Below, one piece after another: positions 39,636 to 48,726 of a DNA stretch of 64,000 nt. Under the pieces are notes generated by a model. It searched no databases. It saw only the letters and a program-made list of their open reading frames with translations, and was not told the DNA's origin. A program made the translations under genes and the position numbers. The DNA is from Phormidium ambiguum IAM M-71 (GTDB lineage: Bacteria > Cyanobacteriota > Cyanobacteriia > Cyanobacteriales > Aerosakkonemataceae): positions 1 to 64,000 of the forward strand of contig NZ_MRCE01000011.1 of NCBI RefSeq assembly GCF_001904725.1, in the 5' to 3' direction. Each line of letters opens with the position of its first letter. Position 1 is the stretch's first letter.

Positions 39636-40223
39636 ATGGAGTATATGGAATATAAAGACCAAAAATTAAAAGATTCTCCTAAGTCACCATTGTGGCTGAA
39701 GATTAAGGAAAACCTGCTCATTTTAACAATAGCTTTGGGATTAGCGTTGTTAATTCGCACCTTTATTGCAGAACCACGCTTTATTCCCTCAGATTCAATG
39801 ATTCCAACTTTACAATTAGGCGATCGCTTAGTTGTAGAAAAAATCTCCTATCGTTTTCATTTCCCAGAAATAGGCGATATCGTAGTTTTTGAACCACCCA
39901 CTCAATTACAAATTCAAGGTTATGCTAAAGATCAAGCATTTATTAAACGAGTAATTGGGGAATCTGGACAAATTGTTAGCGTGGCGAATGGCAAAGTTTA
40001 TATTAATAATCAACCTCTAACAGAAGACTACATTGCAGAACCGCCTGATTATCGTTGGGGGCCCAAACAAGTTCCAGAAAATCAAGTATTTGTGATGGGA
40101 GATAATCGCAATAACAGTAATGATTCCCATATTTGGGGCTTTTTACCCAAAGAAAATATAATTGGTCGCGCTTGGTTTAGGTTTTGGCCATTCGATCGCA
40201 TTGGGTTTGTAACTAAAAAGTAA
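39636..40223 (+). CDS. lepB: Signal peptidase I
   Basis: Cleaves Sec/Tat signal peptides at the membrane face. 195 aa: one N-terminal membrane helix (about 25-45), catalytic S54 (SDSMIPTL) and K104 (AFIKRVIG), and the GDNRNNSNDSHIWGFLP box. A typical short cyanobacterial Lep. ATGs at 39636 and 39645 are both possible. Confidence 0.96.
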   Translation: MEYMEYKDQKLKDSPKSPLWLKIKENLLILTIALGLALLIRTFIAEPRFIPSDSMIPTLQLGDRLVVEKISYRFHFPEIGDIVVFEPPTQLQIQGYAKDQAFIKRVIGESGQIVSVANGKVYINNQPLTEDYIAEPPDYRWGPKQVPENQVFVMGDNRNNSNDSHIWGFLPKENIIGRAWFRFWPFDRIGFVTKK

Positions 40224-40226
40224 ATT

Positions 40227-40286
40227 TGTCATTAGTCATTGGTCATTAGTTATCGATCGTATCCAAGCAATGACAAATGACCAATG
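40227..40286. repeat. GTCATTAGTCATTGG / CCAATGACC repeat after lepB
   Basis: Inverted GTCATT-family heptamers around a GATCG core, between convergent lepB and the HhH gene. Confidence 0.65.
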
Positions 40287-40288
40287 AC

Positions 40289-40849
40289 CTAAAAGCGCAA
40301 ATAGTGCATCAATTGACCTATTAACTCACTAGGTAAGGATAGACGATTTTGAAAATCTGCTAAACTGCGATAAACCCCAGCAGATTCTCGATTTGCTACG
40401 ATTTTTTTAGCTAAAGAACTATCAATACCGGGAACATTACTTAATGTTTCTTCAGTAGCGGTATTAGGATTTATTGGTTGTGGTGCATAAATACTGTCTA
40501 CATCGTAATAACAAAATTGCAAAACAGGTGCTAAAGGTTGTAATCTTTGCACTGACAAACCTAAAGCAGCTGCCAAATCTTCCAAGCAATTAAACTCTAC
40601 TCCATTGCGACTAAGTTCCACAAGCGATCGCGCTTGGTGAATCGACAAACCAGGTAATCTTAACCAATCATCAACCGTCGCTTGATTCACATCTATTTTA
40701 ACTCCCAAACTTGCAGCTAAGGCAACTTCTTCAATAGATTGAAATCGATAATAAGGGTCTTTTAATAATCGGGTGCGAACAGACATTTTGGATAAATTTA
40801 CATCTTTCAACCCACGATTTACCGAATTAAACCAATTTTCTAAAGCCAT
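40289..40849 (-). CDS. Helix-hairpin-helix protein (ComEA-like)
   Basis: 186 aa with three HhH-type segments: VDVNQATVDDWLRLPGLSIHQARSLVE, the middle EDLAAALGLS part and PNTATEETLSNVPGIDSSLAKKIVANR. HhH motifs bind DNA backbone non-specifically. No signal peptide or membrane helix is seen, so not a classical competence ComEA. Cyanobacterial homologues have no proven role. Confidence 0.85.
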   Translation of the reverse strand: MALENWFNSVNRGLKDVNLSKMSVRTRLLKDPYYRFQSIEEVALAASLGVKIDVNQATVDDWLRLPGLSIHQARSLVELSRNGVEFNCLEDLAAALGLSVQRLQPLAPVLQFCYYDVDSIYAPQPINPNTATEETLSNVPGIDSSLAKKIVANRESAGVYRSLADFQNRLSLPSELIGQLMHYLRF

Positions 40850-40890
40850 CAGCTGATTACCTCAAATTGATTTTAAATTTTTGATTAAAA

Positions 40891-41259
40891 CTAATTAAGT
40901 AATTGGCGGCGTTTTTGTTCAAACTCGTACTCAGAAATTAGCCCTTCTTGACGGAGACTTTCCAATTGGCGCAAAGCATCAGCTAAAGCATTAACATTTT
41001 GCGGTGCAACAGTAGACTTGAAACTAACAACTGTATTTGCATTAAAATTGCGATCGAACTCTTCCCCATCTTGAACTAAATACCAAAAACCTTCGATCGC
41101 ACTCGCCACACGCGGGATAGGAGTCCAAGATAGCAACAAATATAAAATACCCCAAAGCGGCTGTCCCAAATAAAACTTATGTAATCCAGCAACGGGGACT
41201 AAAGTACCACTAAATGCCAGAACTGCCGCTATTTTCTGACTTTTCGGCCTACTTAACAT
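40891..41259 (-). CDS. TM2-domain protein with SHOCT-like tail
   Basis: 122 aa. TM2 domain: two hydrophobic helices joined by a short turn (about 9-25 and 33-50, FSGTLVPVAGLHKFYLGQPLWGILYLLL) with the GLHKFYLG motif. The C-terminus is a SHOCT-like segment, DALRQLESLRQEGLISEYEFEQKRRQLL. Such proteins are membrane-bound and of unknown function; the SHOCT part is often linked to oligomerisation. It follows 41 nt after nothing on its strand; upstream spacer is shared with DUF1825. Confidence 0.85.
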   Translation of the reverse strand: MLSRPKSQKIAAVLAFSGTLVPVAGLHKFYLGQPLWGILYLLLSWTPIPRVASAIEGFWYLVQDGEEFDRNFNANTVVSFKSTVAPQNVNALADALRQLESLRQEGLISEYEFEQKRRQLLN

Positions 41260-41376
41260 AATATCCTTTCCATCCTCAAAGAATCAAAATTGTAATTAAC
41301 CCACTAATTTACCGTCCTTTTGCCCAACTAAACCACAACAGTCATCTGTATATATGATATAAACTTCTTGAAGCAT

Positions 41377-41400
41377 AAAAGCCATAAATGTTCGGCTTTT
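41377..41400. other. Small hairpin in the TM2/DUF1825 divergent spacer
   Basis: AAAAGCC (41377-41383) pairs with GGCTTTT (41394-41400), 10-nt loop. It sits between divergent genes, so could be a leader structure; unproven. Confidence 0.35.
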
Positions 41401-41575
41401 CCCACTTGTGATGAGAAATTACCGAAAAATTGATAGGCAAGCGGAATGCGATCGAGTAAATTACAGTTAAATAATCCAGGTCATCATTTGAATTACCAAT
41501 GTAGCCTGGACTAAAATGGAAACATCACAGATAACACGACTTACTGAATTAAAAAGTTCAGTTTAATTAAAAAAA

Positions 41576-41899
41576 ATGGGATTTTTTGACTCTGAGATCG
41601 TTCAACAAGAACTCAAACAACTATCCGAAGAATATCAATCACTGATACAAATCGGGGGAAACTACGGTAAATTCGATCGTGAAGGCAAAAAGCTATTCAT
41701 AGAACAATGGGAAGCGCTTATGGAACGCTACCGGATATTTATGAAACGCTTTGAACTATCTGAGGACTTCATGGCCCAAATGACCATGCAACAACTAAAA
41801 ACCCAGCTAAATCAATTTGGGATTACACCTCAGCAAATGTTCGACCAAATGCACCTCACCCTAGAACGGATGAAATCCGAATTAGACAAACAACACTAA
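41576..41899 (+). CDS. DUF1825 protein
   Basis: 107 aa, conserved in almost all cyanobacteria. Family blocks are visible: MGFFDSEIVQQELKQLSEEY, YGKFDREGKKLFIEQWEALMERYRIFMKRFELSEDFMAQMT and TPQQMFDQMHLTLERMKSEL. Largely alpha-helical and probably soluble. Function unknown. No partner gene on its strand. Confidence 0.92.
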   Translation: MGFFDSEIVQQELKQLSEEYQSLIQIGGNYGKFDREGKKLFIEQWEALMERYRIFMKRFELSEDFMAQMTMQQLKTQLNQFGITPQQMFDQMHLTLERMKSELDKQH

Positions 41900-42122
41900 A
41901 ACAAGCAGTCACAAGGCAGAAAGAAAAAAGCTAACACAAAATTATTTCACCTGACGACAAATTCACAATTATTTCTGCCAAGCTGTACTCAACCAATCAC
42001 GTTAATTACACCATGACTAGCTTGAAGGAGAAAAGCAGTAAAGGGTGACTCAATATCTCTTGTTAACGCTATCACCCTTTACCCTTTTCCCAAATCACAC
42101 TTCTCACCCGTGCATAGTCAAA

Positions 42123-44039
42123 CTAAGCACGCGGACGCTTAAATTTAGAAGGTGGTACAAAGTATTCCACAGGAGTCCCATCCAGTGCCCGATACATAAA
42201 CTTCCGCCAAATCGGTGCGGCATATTGACCACCAGTAACCCCAGAAGCTAAACGTCGGTTATCATCCCGACCAATCCAAATCGCTACAGACAACTGCGGA
42301 ACATAACCTACAAACCAAACATCCTTTTCCGAAGAAGTAGTACCAGTTTTTCCGGCAGCCGGACGACCAATACTCGCCATTTTTCCAGTACCACCATTAA
42401 TTACCGATTGCATGATACTGGTAGTAGAAGCAGCAGACCAAGGGTCGAGAACCAACTTAGGCTTCGGCGTATTATCCAAAATCAAATTATTTTGAGTATC
42501 AGTCACCTGCACAATAAAAGTCGTATCAGACTGCCAACCATTATTAGCAAAAGTTGCATAAGCAGAAGCAATTTCCATCGGCGACATACCAACCGCACCC
42601 AAAGGCAAAGAAATTACAGGTTCCATAGGGCTTTTAATTCCCAAAACCCGACAAATTTCCACCACCTTATCCAAACCTACAGTCCGCCCCATCTTGACAG
42701 CCGGAACGTTGCGTGAAACTGCCAATGCTTCCCGAACACTCATTGGCCCAGCAAAAGTATTATCGTAATTTCTGGGCGCATAACCACGCACCCCATCCCG
42801 ATAACGGACTGGAGTATCATAAACAGTTGAACTTGGCGTATATTTACCCGAAGCAAAACCCAAATAGTAAACAAACGGCTTAAAAGCAGAACCTGGTTGT
42901 CTTCTGGCCTGAGTCGCCCGGTTAAACTGACTCTTTTCGTAATCAGAACCACCAACCATCGCCTTCACAAAATGGGTACGTGGGTCAACAGCGGCCAATG
43001 CTAATTCCGTCCTCCAGAGTCCGCGACGCTGCAATCTGCGGTGTTCGTTAGCAATAAAATCTTCCGCCATCCGTTGGAAGTTAAGATCGATCGTGGTTTG
43101 CACCCGCATTCCACCTTTTTGCACCGTTTCTCGACCAAAACGTTGGATTAACTCTTGCTTCACCGCATCAGTAACGTAAGGTAACTGACTGCCTTGGAAA
43201 GATTTAACCTTACCGATTTTCAATGGTTGCCTTCTTGCCGCAGCTTCTTCCTCAGCAGTAATCCAGTTTAATTCCCGCATTCGGGACAAAACTAAAGCTT
43301 GACGCTGTTTAGCTATCTTATAGTTAACAAAGGGACTGTATTCTTCTGGTGCCTGAATAACACCTGCCAACATTGCCCCTTCTGCCAAGGTTAAATCAGC
43401 AGCGTCTTTGTTGAAATAACTTTCCGCAGCAGTTTGGATACCGTAATTGTTGTGTCCCCAGTAAACCTGATTTAAGTACAACTCTAAAATTTGGTCTTTA
43501 CTGAGAATTTGTTCCAAGCGAATAGCCATGACTGCTTCTGCCACCTTCCGGCTAAAAGCCTTTTTGTGGGAGAGAAAAACGTTTTTCACCAACTGCATGG
43601 TGAGGGTAGAACCACCTTCTACCACATTACCCCTTTCCCAGTTAGCTTTAAAAGCCCGACCGATACTGCTAGGGTTAATCCCATGATGTAAGTAAAAATG
43701 GCTATCTTCGATTGCTAATACTGCCCGCTTGAGTTCTGGGGAAATTTTATCTAGGGGGACTACTTCCCGGTTAGCTTCTCCGTGAATGCTAGCTAGCCAT
43801 TTACCTTTAATGTCATAGATGTGAGATGTTTCTGTGGGGGCGTAATTACGTAAAACTCTTACATCTGGCAAATTGCGGAAGCTAATCGCAAGACCAACCA
43901 ATCCCCCGGCAACAACCGAAGTGGTTAGCATGGTAACACTCAACAGAGTGCCACCTGTAACTTTGGCAATTGTTTGCACAAACTGAAAGCTCGATGGATT
44001 AGTGTCCGATGGCTTTTGTCGAAGTGTGTTAGACGACAC
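42123..44039 (-). CDS. Class A penicillin-binding protein (transglycosylase/transpeptidase)
   Basis: 638 aa, start GTG at 44039. One N-terminal membrane helix (about 30-55), glycosyltransferase GT51 domain with catalytic Glu in AIEDSHFYLHHG, then a penicillin-binding domain with SxxK in PGSAFKPFVYY, SRN in VSRNVPAVK and KTGTTS. Makes and crosslinks peptidoglycan. A bifunctional PBP1-like enzyme; no C-terminal extension. Divergent from tyrS. Confidence 0.95.
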   Translation of the reverse strand: MSSNTLRQKPSDTNPSSFQFVQTIAKVTGGTLLSVTMLTTSVVAGGLVGLAISFRNLPDVRVLRNYAPTETSHIYDIKGKWLASIHGEANREVVPLDKISPELKRAVLAIEDSHFYLHHGINPSSIGRAFKANWERGNVVEGGSTLTMQLVKNVFLSHKKAFSRKVAEAVMAIRLEQILSKDQILELYLNQVYWGHNNYGIQTAAESYFNKDAADLTLAEGAMLAGVIQAPEEYSPFVNYKIAKQRQALVLSRMRELNWITAEEEAAARRQPLKIGKVKSFQGSQLPYVTDAVKQELIQRFGRETVQKGGMRVQTTIDLNFQRMAEDFIANEHRRLQRRGLWRTELALAAVDPRTHFVKAMVGGSDYEKSQFNRATQARRQPGSAFKPFVYYLGFASGKYTPSSTVYDTPVRYRDGVRGYAPRNYDNTFAGPMSVREALAVSRNVPAVKMGRTVGLDKVVEICRVLGIKSPMEPVISLPLGAVGMSPMEIASAYATFANNGWQSDTTFIVQVTDTQNNLILDNTPKPKLVLDPWSAASTTSIMQSVINGGTGKMASIGRPAAGKTGTTSSEKDVWFVGYVPQLSVAIWIGRDDNRRLASGVTGGQYAAPIWRKFMYRALDGTPVEYFVPPSKFKRPRA

Positions 44040-44386
44040 GGCGATTTGACTTCCTCAACGCAACAGTAGTGAATAAAACTGGATAATTTATCTGGGTTTC
44101 GATAATTGAGTGCTTAATAACTGATCTATTCTAAAGATTTATTTTGAGTACAGGAAAGGGAAGACATTTTGATATTTGGAATCTGGTGATGGACTGCCAA
44201 GGTCAAACTGTACCATAAATAACATTTATTCGCCTGTCTCTGGAGAAGGAATGATTTTTGAGGTCGGGAGCGCCTGGATTGAGTTAGCATTGATATTCTG
44301 ACAAAGTTTTGCGGTTAGATTAACCTGGCTGATTTTATTTTTGATGTCAACCAGTGAGTTTATCACCCTCTGGATATTTGGCAAGT
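44040..44386. other. Divergent PBP / tyrS spacer
   Basis: About 347 nt with no ORF, RNA gene or terminator recognised; it must hold two divergent promoters. No T-box is expected in cyanobacteria and none is seen. An in-frame GTG at 44354 marks the longer tyrS reading. Confidence 0.45.
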
Positions 44387-45619
44387 ATGACCTCTGATAA
44401 ATCCTTTCATTTTACCCAAGATTTAAATAAGCTGTACCGGGGGATTAGTGAGATTTTCCCCAATGTGGCTGATTCTCAGGATGTGAATGAGAATCTGGCA
44501 CAAAGGTTAGCACAAAGCGATCGGCCCTTGCGCGTTAAACTCGGAATTGACCCCACTGGTGCTGATATCCATTTAGGCCATAGTATCCCAGTTCGCAAGT
44601 TACGCGCCTTTCAAGATGCTGGACATACAGCGGTGCTAATTATTGGTGATTTTACCGCCAGAATTGGCGACCCAACTGGCAAATCGGAAGTGCGTCGCCA
44701 ATTAACAGCAGAAGATGTGGCGCAAAATGCCCAAACTTATTTAGAACAAGTGCGCCCAATTTTGGATTTTGACACTCCCGGACGTTTGGAGATTCACTAC
44801 AACTCGGAATGGTTGTCTAAACTGGATTTGGCGAAGATTCTGGAATTGCTTGCCACTATGACTGTCGGGCAAATGTTGGAAAAGGAAGGTTTTGATTTGC
44901 GCTATAAGCAGCAAAGTCCGATTTTCCTCCATGAGTTTCTCTACCCGTTGATGCAAGGTTATGATTCGGTGGCAGTTGAGGCGGATGTAGAATTAGGCGG
45001 TACCGACCAAAAGTTTAATATTGCCGTAGGTAGAGATTTACAACGACATTTTGGTTTAACGCCGCAGTTTGGGATGTTAATGCCAATTTTGCTGGGTACT
45101 GATGGTAAACAAAAAATGTCCAAGTCTTTGGGTAATTATGTAGGTTTAAGGGAAGATGCCTTAACTATGTACTCAAAGTTGGAGAAAACGCCAGATAGTT
45201 TGGTGAAGCAGTATTTTGAATTGTTGACTGATAAATCTTTAGATGATTTACCCAGTGATGCCAGAGAAAGGCAAAAGCTTTTAGCTTTAGATATTGTTTC
45301 GCAATATCATGGTCAGGAAGCAGCAAAAACAGCCCAAAAGGATGCAGAAAATTTGGTTGGTGGGAAAACTTTCCAAGCTGATACTGTTCCTGAATTTTCT
45401 TTAGCTGGGGTGAATTTTCCGGCGAAATTCTTTTATGTTGTGAGTGCTTGTGGGTTGTGTAAAAGTAGTTCGGAGGCGCGAAAGCAAATTCAAGGCGGTG
45501 GGGTAAGAATTGATGGAGAACAGAAGACGGATGTAAATCTAACTTTTGAGACTCCAGAGGAGTTGTATGGTAAGGTATTGCAGTTAGGAAAAAATAAGTT
45601 TGTGCGACTGGTGCAATAA
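44387..45619 (+). CDS. tyrS: Tyrosyl-tRNA synthetase
   Basis: Charges tRNA-Tyr. From ATG 44387 the protein is 410 aa (a GTG 11 codons upstream gives 421). HIGH-type motif HLGH in [22 protein letters not shown] in [13 protein letters not shown], and a C-terminal S4 RNA-binding domain (about 345-410, [18 protein letters not shown]). It is the TyrS type with a long connective region. pyrF starts 2 nt after its stop, so the two are co-transcribed. Confidence 0.96.
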   Translation: MTSDKSFHFTQDLNKLYRGISEIFPNVADSQDVNENLAQRLAQSDRPLRVKLGIDPTGADIHLGHSIPVRKLRAFQDAGHTAVLIIGDFTARIGDPTGKSEVRRQLTAEDVAQNAQTYLEQVRPILDFDTPGRLEIHYNSEWLSKLDLAKILELLATMTVGQMLEKEGFDLRYKQQSPIFLHEFLYPLMQGYDSVAVEADVELGGTDQKFNIAVGRDLQRHFGLTPQFGMLMPILLGTDGKQKMSKSLGNYVGLREDALTMYSKLEKTPDSLVKQYFELLTDKSLDDLPSDARERQKLLALDIVSQYHGQEAAKTAQKDAENLVGGKTFQADTVPEFSLAGVNFPAKFFYVVSACGLCKSSSEARKQIQGGGVRIDGEQKTDVNLTFETPEELYGKVLQLGKNKFVRLVQ

Positions 45620-45621
45620 AG

Positions 45622-46341
45622 ATGGTGTTAGCAGCAGAAAAGGTAATTGTGCCTTTAGATGTGTCGCGGGAAGAAGATGCGATCGCACTTCTTTCCCAAC
45701 TTCCTGAAGTACAATTTTGGAAAGTAGGATTAGAATTATTTGTCAGCACTGGCGCAGTAATTCTCCCCACTCTCAAAAACCGCCAAAAACGAGTTTTTCT
45801 CGACCTAAAATTACACGACATTCCTAACACCGTCGCTGGTGCTGCGCGTGCAGCGGGAAAATATGGAGTTGATTTACTCACCATTCATGCTACTTGTGGC
45901 AGAAAAGCTTTACAAGCTGCCAAAACTGCCTTAGTTGAAGGTGCAGCGGAAGCAGGTTATCCACCGCCGAAACTGATTGCAATTACCCTTTTAACTAGTT
46001 TGAGTTCCAGAGATTTAGCTTTTGATTTAAAAGTGCCAATAGAATTGCCAGAATATGCTTTACAAATGGCAGTTTTAGCGAAAGAATCCGGTTTAGATGG
46101 TGCAGTTTGTTCGCCACAAGAAGCAGCGCAACTGCGTCAAGTTTGCGGTGATGAATTTTTGTTAGTTTGTCCCGGAGTGCGTCCCAAATGGTCGGAAACA
46201 GGCGATCAAAGTCGGACTTTTACGCCTAGTGAAGCTATCAAGGCAGGGGCAGATTATTTAGTAATTGGTCGCCCGATTACTGCTGCTAATAATCCTCAAG
46301 AAGCTTGGGCAAAAATTGGTGATGAATTGGCTAATATTTGA
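45622..46341 (+). CDS. pyrF: Orotidine-5'-phosphate decarboxylase
   Basis: Last step of UMP synthesis. 239 aa TIM barrel; the catalytic Asp-Lys-Asp set lies in [14 protein letters not shown], and [10 protein letters not shown] and [11 protein letters not shown] bind phosphate. Starts 2 nt after the tyrS stop. Confidence 0.96.
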   Translation: MVLAAEKVIVPLDVSREEDAIALLSQLPEVQFWKVGLELFVSTGAVILPTLKNRQKRVFLDLKLHDIPNTVAGAARAAGKYGVDLLTIHATCGRKALQAAKTALVEGAAEAGYPPPKLIAITLLTSLSSRDLAFDLKVPIELPEYALQMAVLAKESGLDGAVCSPQEAAQLRQVCGDEFLLVCPGVRPKWSETGDQSRTFTPSEAIKAGADYLVIGRPITAANNPQEAWAKIGDELANI

Positions 46342-46348
46342 GAGAAAT

Positions 46349-46403
46349 ATTCTTCTCTTCTCTTCTCTTCTCTCTGTGTCCTCTGCGTCTCTGCGGTTCA
46401 ATA
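46349..46403. repeat. CTTCTCTTCTCT...CTGCGTCTCTGCGG spacer repeat
   Basis: A pyrimidine-rich run ending in gtcctctgcgtctctgcggttcaataa. A close copy is at 61578-61622, so it is a dispersed element, not chance low complexity. Confidence 0.7.
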
Positions 46404-46435
46404 ATTTATTAACTCTGCCGAAAACCCTTTTTTTT

Positions 46436-46480
46436 TGAACGCAGATGAAAGCAGATAAACGCAGATGAACGCAGATGTAA
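46436..46480. repeat. ACGCAGATGA tandem repeat
   Basis: gaacgcagatgaaagcagataaacgcagatgaacgcagatg: about four 9-11-nt units. The same family is at 59019-59157. Confidence 0.75.
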
Positions 46481-46523
46481 ATAAAGATTTTTTGCTGGGC
46501 AGCATAGATTTATAGGAAAAGAT

Positions 46524-47090
46524 ATGAGAAGTCGGAAGTTGGCAACAAAGGGAATTTTTGGGCTTTTCTTTTATTCCTTTTGTTTCCTGACTTCGGCATT
46601 ATTTGAAAATTCAGCAGCTAACAGTCAAAATTATGTTTGTCCTGCTGATTTGGAAACTTTAACTAACTTATTGTTACGAGATTTGCCCAGTTATGCTAAT
46701 CGCGTAAGTAGCAGAAGTCGCACTATAATTAACCCGACTGGAACTTTTGTTATTTTAGCGGGAAAACCGGAATTTGAACCGTTAACTCTTGGCCCTGGTG
46801 TTTATGCGCCAGCAGCACCAGTTGAGGACAAAGTTGTACCAAAGCAGATATTTTTTACTACTTTGGAAAGGCAGTATTTGACTAGTCGATCGGATTTATT
46901 ACAAAATTACCATTGGTTGTTTTTAGTACAAAGTAATAGTGGTTGGCAATTAGTTATTTTGTATTCTCAGTTAGGGACTTATCCCACAGTAAAGCCTCCT
47001 ACTGCACCCAGAGAAAGTAGTACGGGAATTATTGGAAAAGCAGTGGAACTTTGGTTAAGGGATTGTCGTGCGGGAGTGATTAAACCTTAG
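46524..47090 (+). CDS. Secreted hypothetical protein
   Basis: 188 aa. N-terminal basic stretch then a hydrophobic core (about 8-28, GIFGLFFYSFCFLTSALF) ending near ENSAANS looks like a signal peptide. The mature part has ANRVSSRSRTIINPTGTFVILAG and two Cys (C38, C183 approximately) that could form a disulfide. I do not recognise the family. Not clearly in an operon; it ends 3 nt before a perfect palindrome. Confidence 0.75.
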   Translation: MRSRKLATKGIFGLFFYSFCFLTSALFENSAANSQNYVCPADLETLTNLLLRDLPSYANRVSSRSRTIINPTGTFVILAGKPEFEPLTLGPGVYAPAAPVEDKVVPKQIFFTTLERQYLTSRSDLLQNYHWLFLVQSNSGWQLVILYSQLGTYPTVKPPTAPRESSTGIIGKAVELWLRDCRAGVIKP

Positions 47091-47092
47091 TT

Positions 47093-47142
47093 AATAGGTA
47101 CGTTGTTGCGCTTTAGCGCTAAAGCGCAACAACGTACCTATT
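47093..47142. repeat. Perfect 50-nt palindrome between convergent genes
   Basis: 47093-47117 is the exact reverse complement of 47118-47142 (AATAGGTACGTTGTTGCGCT... mirrored about AGCGCT). It starts 3 nt after the stop of the secreted protein gene and contains the stop codon of the uracil-DNA glycosylase gene (47138-47140). It probably acts as a bidirectional terminator and may be a small mobile palindrome; a related one is at 49631-49664. Confidence 0.93.
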
Positions 47143-47842
47143 GCTGGTTATGAATTTGATCGAACTTGGCTCTTACTGCTTGGATATCTTGCCACATTAA
47201 CCATTTGGGACTGCCTTGTTCTCTGGAGGGATTTCTTAACAAATAAGAGGGATGGAAAATTGGCATACATAAACGATTTTCCCATTCCATCCATTGACCG
47301 CGAATTTTAGTAATTCCGCGTTTGTCACCTGTTAAACCTTTGACAGCAGTTGCTCCAGCTAATAAGATAATTTTTGGATCTACGAGGCGAATTTGTTCTA
47401 ATAAATAAGGTTTACAAGCGTTCATTTCTTCAGTTGTGGGAACGCGATTTCCTGGAGGTCGGCATTTATTAATGTTAGAAATATAAACATCTTTTTCGCT
47501 GTCTAATTGGACAGCAGCTAAGATTTTTTCTAATAATTGCCCAGCTTTGCCAACAAATGGTAATCCGGTTTCGTCTTCTGTTTGCCCGGGTGCTTCCCCG
47601 ATAATCATTAAATCAGCTTGGGGGTTGCCTCTGCCAACTACTGCGTTGGTGCGATGATTTCCTAATTCGCAGCGATGGCAAAGATTACAGTGTTCTGCTA
47701 TTTCAGTTATAGTTTGGTAAGTTCCTCTAGGAATGGGAACTTTGGCATCTGTGGGAATCAGATTTGGGGGAAAATCTGGTTGAGGGGGAGATGCACTAAA
47801 GTTGGAAAGGTCAAAGAGATTTCCTTGTTCTGCGTCAGACAT
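47138..47842 (-). CDS. Type 4 uracil-DNA glycosylase
   Basis: Removes uracil from DNA. 234 aa; the UDG superfamily motif [20 protein letters not shown], the C-terminal HPSYLLRNP, and N-terminal cysteines of a 4Fe-4S cluster in [12 protein letters not shown] with further Cys at NKCRPPGN and NACKPY. This set fits the family 4 (thermophile-type, Fe-S) UDGs common in cyanobacteria. The stop codon lies inside a palindrome. Confidence 0.93.
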   Translation of the reverse strand: MSDAEQGNLFDLSNFSASPPQPDFPPNLIPTDAKVPIPRGTYQTITEIAEHCNLCHRCELGNHRTNAVVGRGNPQADLMIIGEAPGQTEDETGLPFVGKAGQLLEKILAAVQLDSEKDVYISNINKCRPPGNRVPTTEEMNACKPYLLEQIRLVDPKIILLAGATAVKGLTGDKRGITKIRGQWMEWENRLCMPIFHPSYLLRNPSREQGSPKWLMWQDIQAVRAKFDQIHNQQ

Positions 47843-47926
47843 TACGGAAAGAAAATAATTACTAGCACAAAATTATAGTATCGGTCAAGATAGAGGCAAT
47901 CCTACTGCCAAGTGACGGAGAAAATT

Positions 47927-48628
47927 ATGTCACCTTCTGTACTGTTTTGCGATCGCAACAGTGCCGGAGTGCAGTTAGCCGAAGCAATTGAGGCAGAGAT
48001 CAACCTTGTTAGAGCATCAGGGGTTTCTGTATCACCAGTTGTTTATGCGCTGCCTCGCGGTGGTTTGCCTGTTGCTGTCCCAGTGGCGCTGAAACTCGGT
48101 TGTCCTTTAGAAATTATTACCGCAAAAAAAATTGCTCGTCCAGAAGATCCCGAATTGGCTATTGGTGCAGTAACGGCAGATGGGTTGGTAATTTGGTCAA
48201 GCAGATTACATGATGTTAAAACTGATCCGACTTTACAGGTAGCTTTACAAGAAGCGAAATCGAAAGCTGAATTGCAATTACAACTGTTAGCGCCTTACTG
48301 CTCAAATATTAATTCTGAAGGTGCGATCGCTATTTTAATTGATGACGGCATTGCTACAGGCATGACAATTGCGGCGGCGATTCTTTCTTTGCGCTTAAGA
48401 AAACCTGCGGCGGTTTGGATTGCTACCCCAGTCGCTCCTCTGGGTTTAATGAATATGTTACAAGAATGGAGCGATAATGCGATCGTTCTTTTTCAACCTC
48501 AAAATTTCCTCAGTGTCAGCCGCTTTTATGAGGATTTTCCCCAATTAGAAATCGAAGAAGCCATCAGTTGCTTGCAACAAGTTAATGACAGAACACAGAG
48601 GACTACAGGAACAGGGGAGAGTAAATAA
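47927..48628 (+). CDS. Phosphoribosyltransferase-family protein
   Basis: 233 aa from ATG 47927, preceded by GGAG at 8 nt; a GTG five codons upstream is also in frame. The PRPP-binding loop is AILIDDGIATGMTIAAAI, with VYALPRGGLPVAVPVALKL at the front. It belongs to the COG1926-like group of predicted phosphoribosyltransferases; the substrate is not known. The last residues (about GTGESK) are encoded by the start of a composite repeat. Confidence 0.88.
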   Translation: MSPSVLFCDRNSAGVQLAEAIEAEINLVRASGVSVSPVVYALPRGGLPVAVPVALKLGCPLEIITAKKIARPEDPELAIGAVTADGLVIWSSRLHDVKTDPTLQVALQEAKSKAELQLQLLAPYCSNINSEGAIAILIDDGIATGMTIAAAILSLRLRKPAAVWIATPVAPLGLMNMLQEWSDNAIVLFQPQNFLSVSRFYEDFPQLEIEEAISCLQQVNDRTQRTTGTGESK

Positions 48629-48685
48629 ATTTCTCCTCTCCTTGTCCCCTTGTCCCCTTATTCCCAATCCCCAGTCCCCAGTTCC
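48597..48685. repeat. Composite repeat overlapping the phosphoribosyltransferase 3' end
   Basis: GGACTACAGGAACAGGGGAG, linker agtaaataaatttctcc, then CCCCTTGTCCCC/CCCCAGT units. It covers the last codons and stop of the gene at 48628. Confidence 0.75.
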
Positions 48686-48726
48686 TTGTTAAGATATTTA
48701 ACCAGTTTCTAATAATTCTGGGAAAA

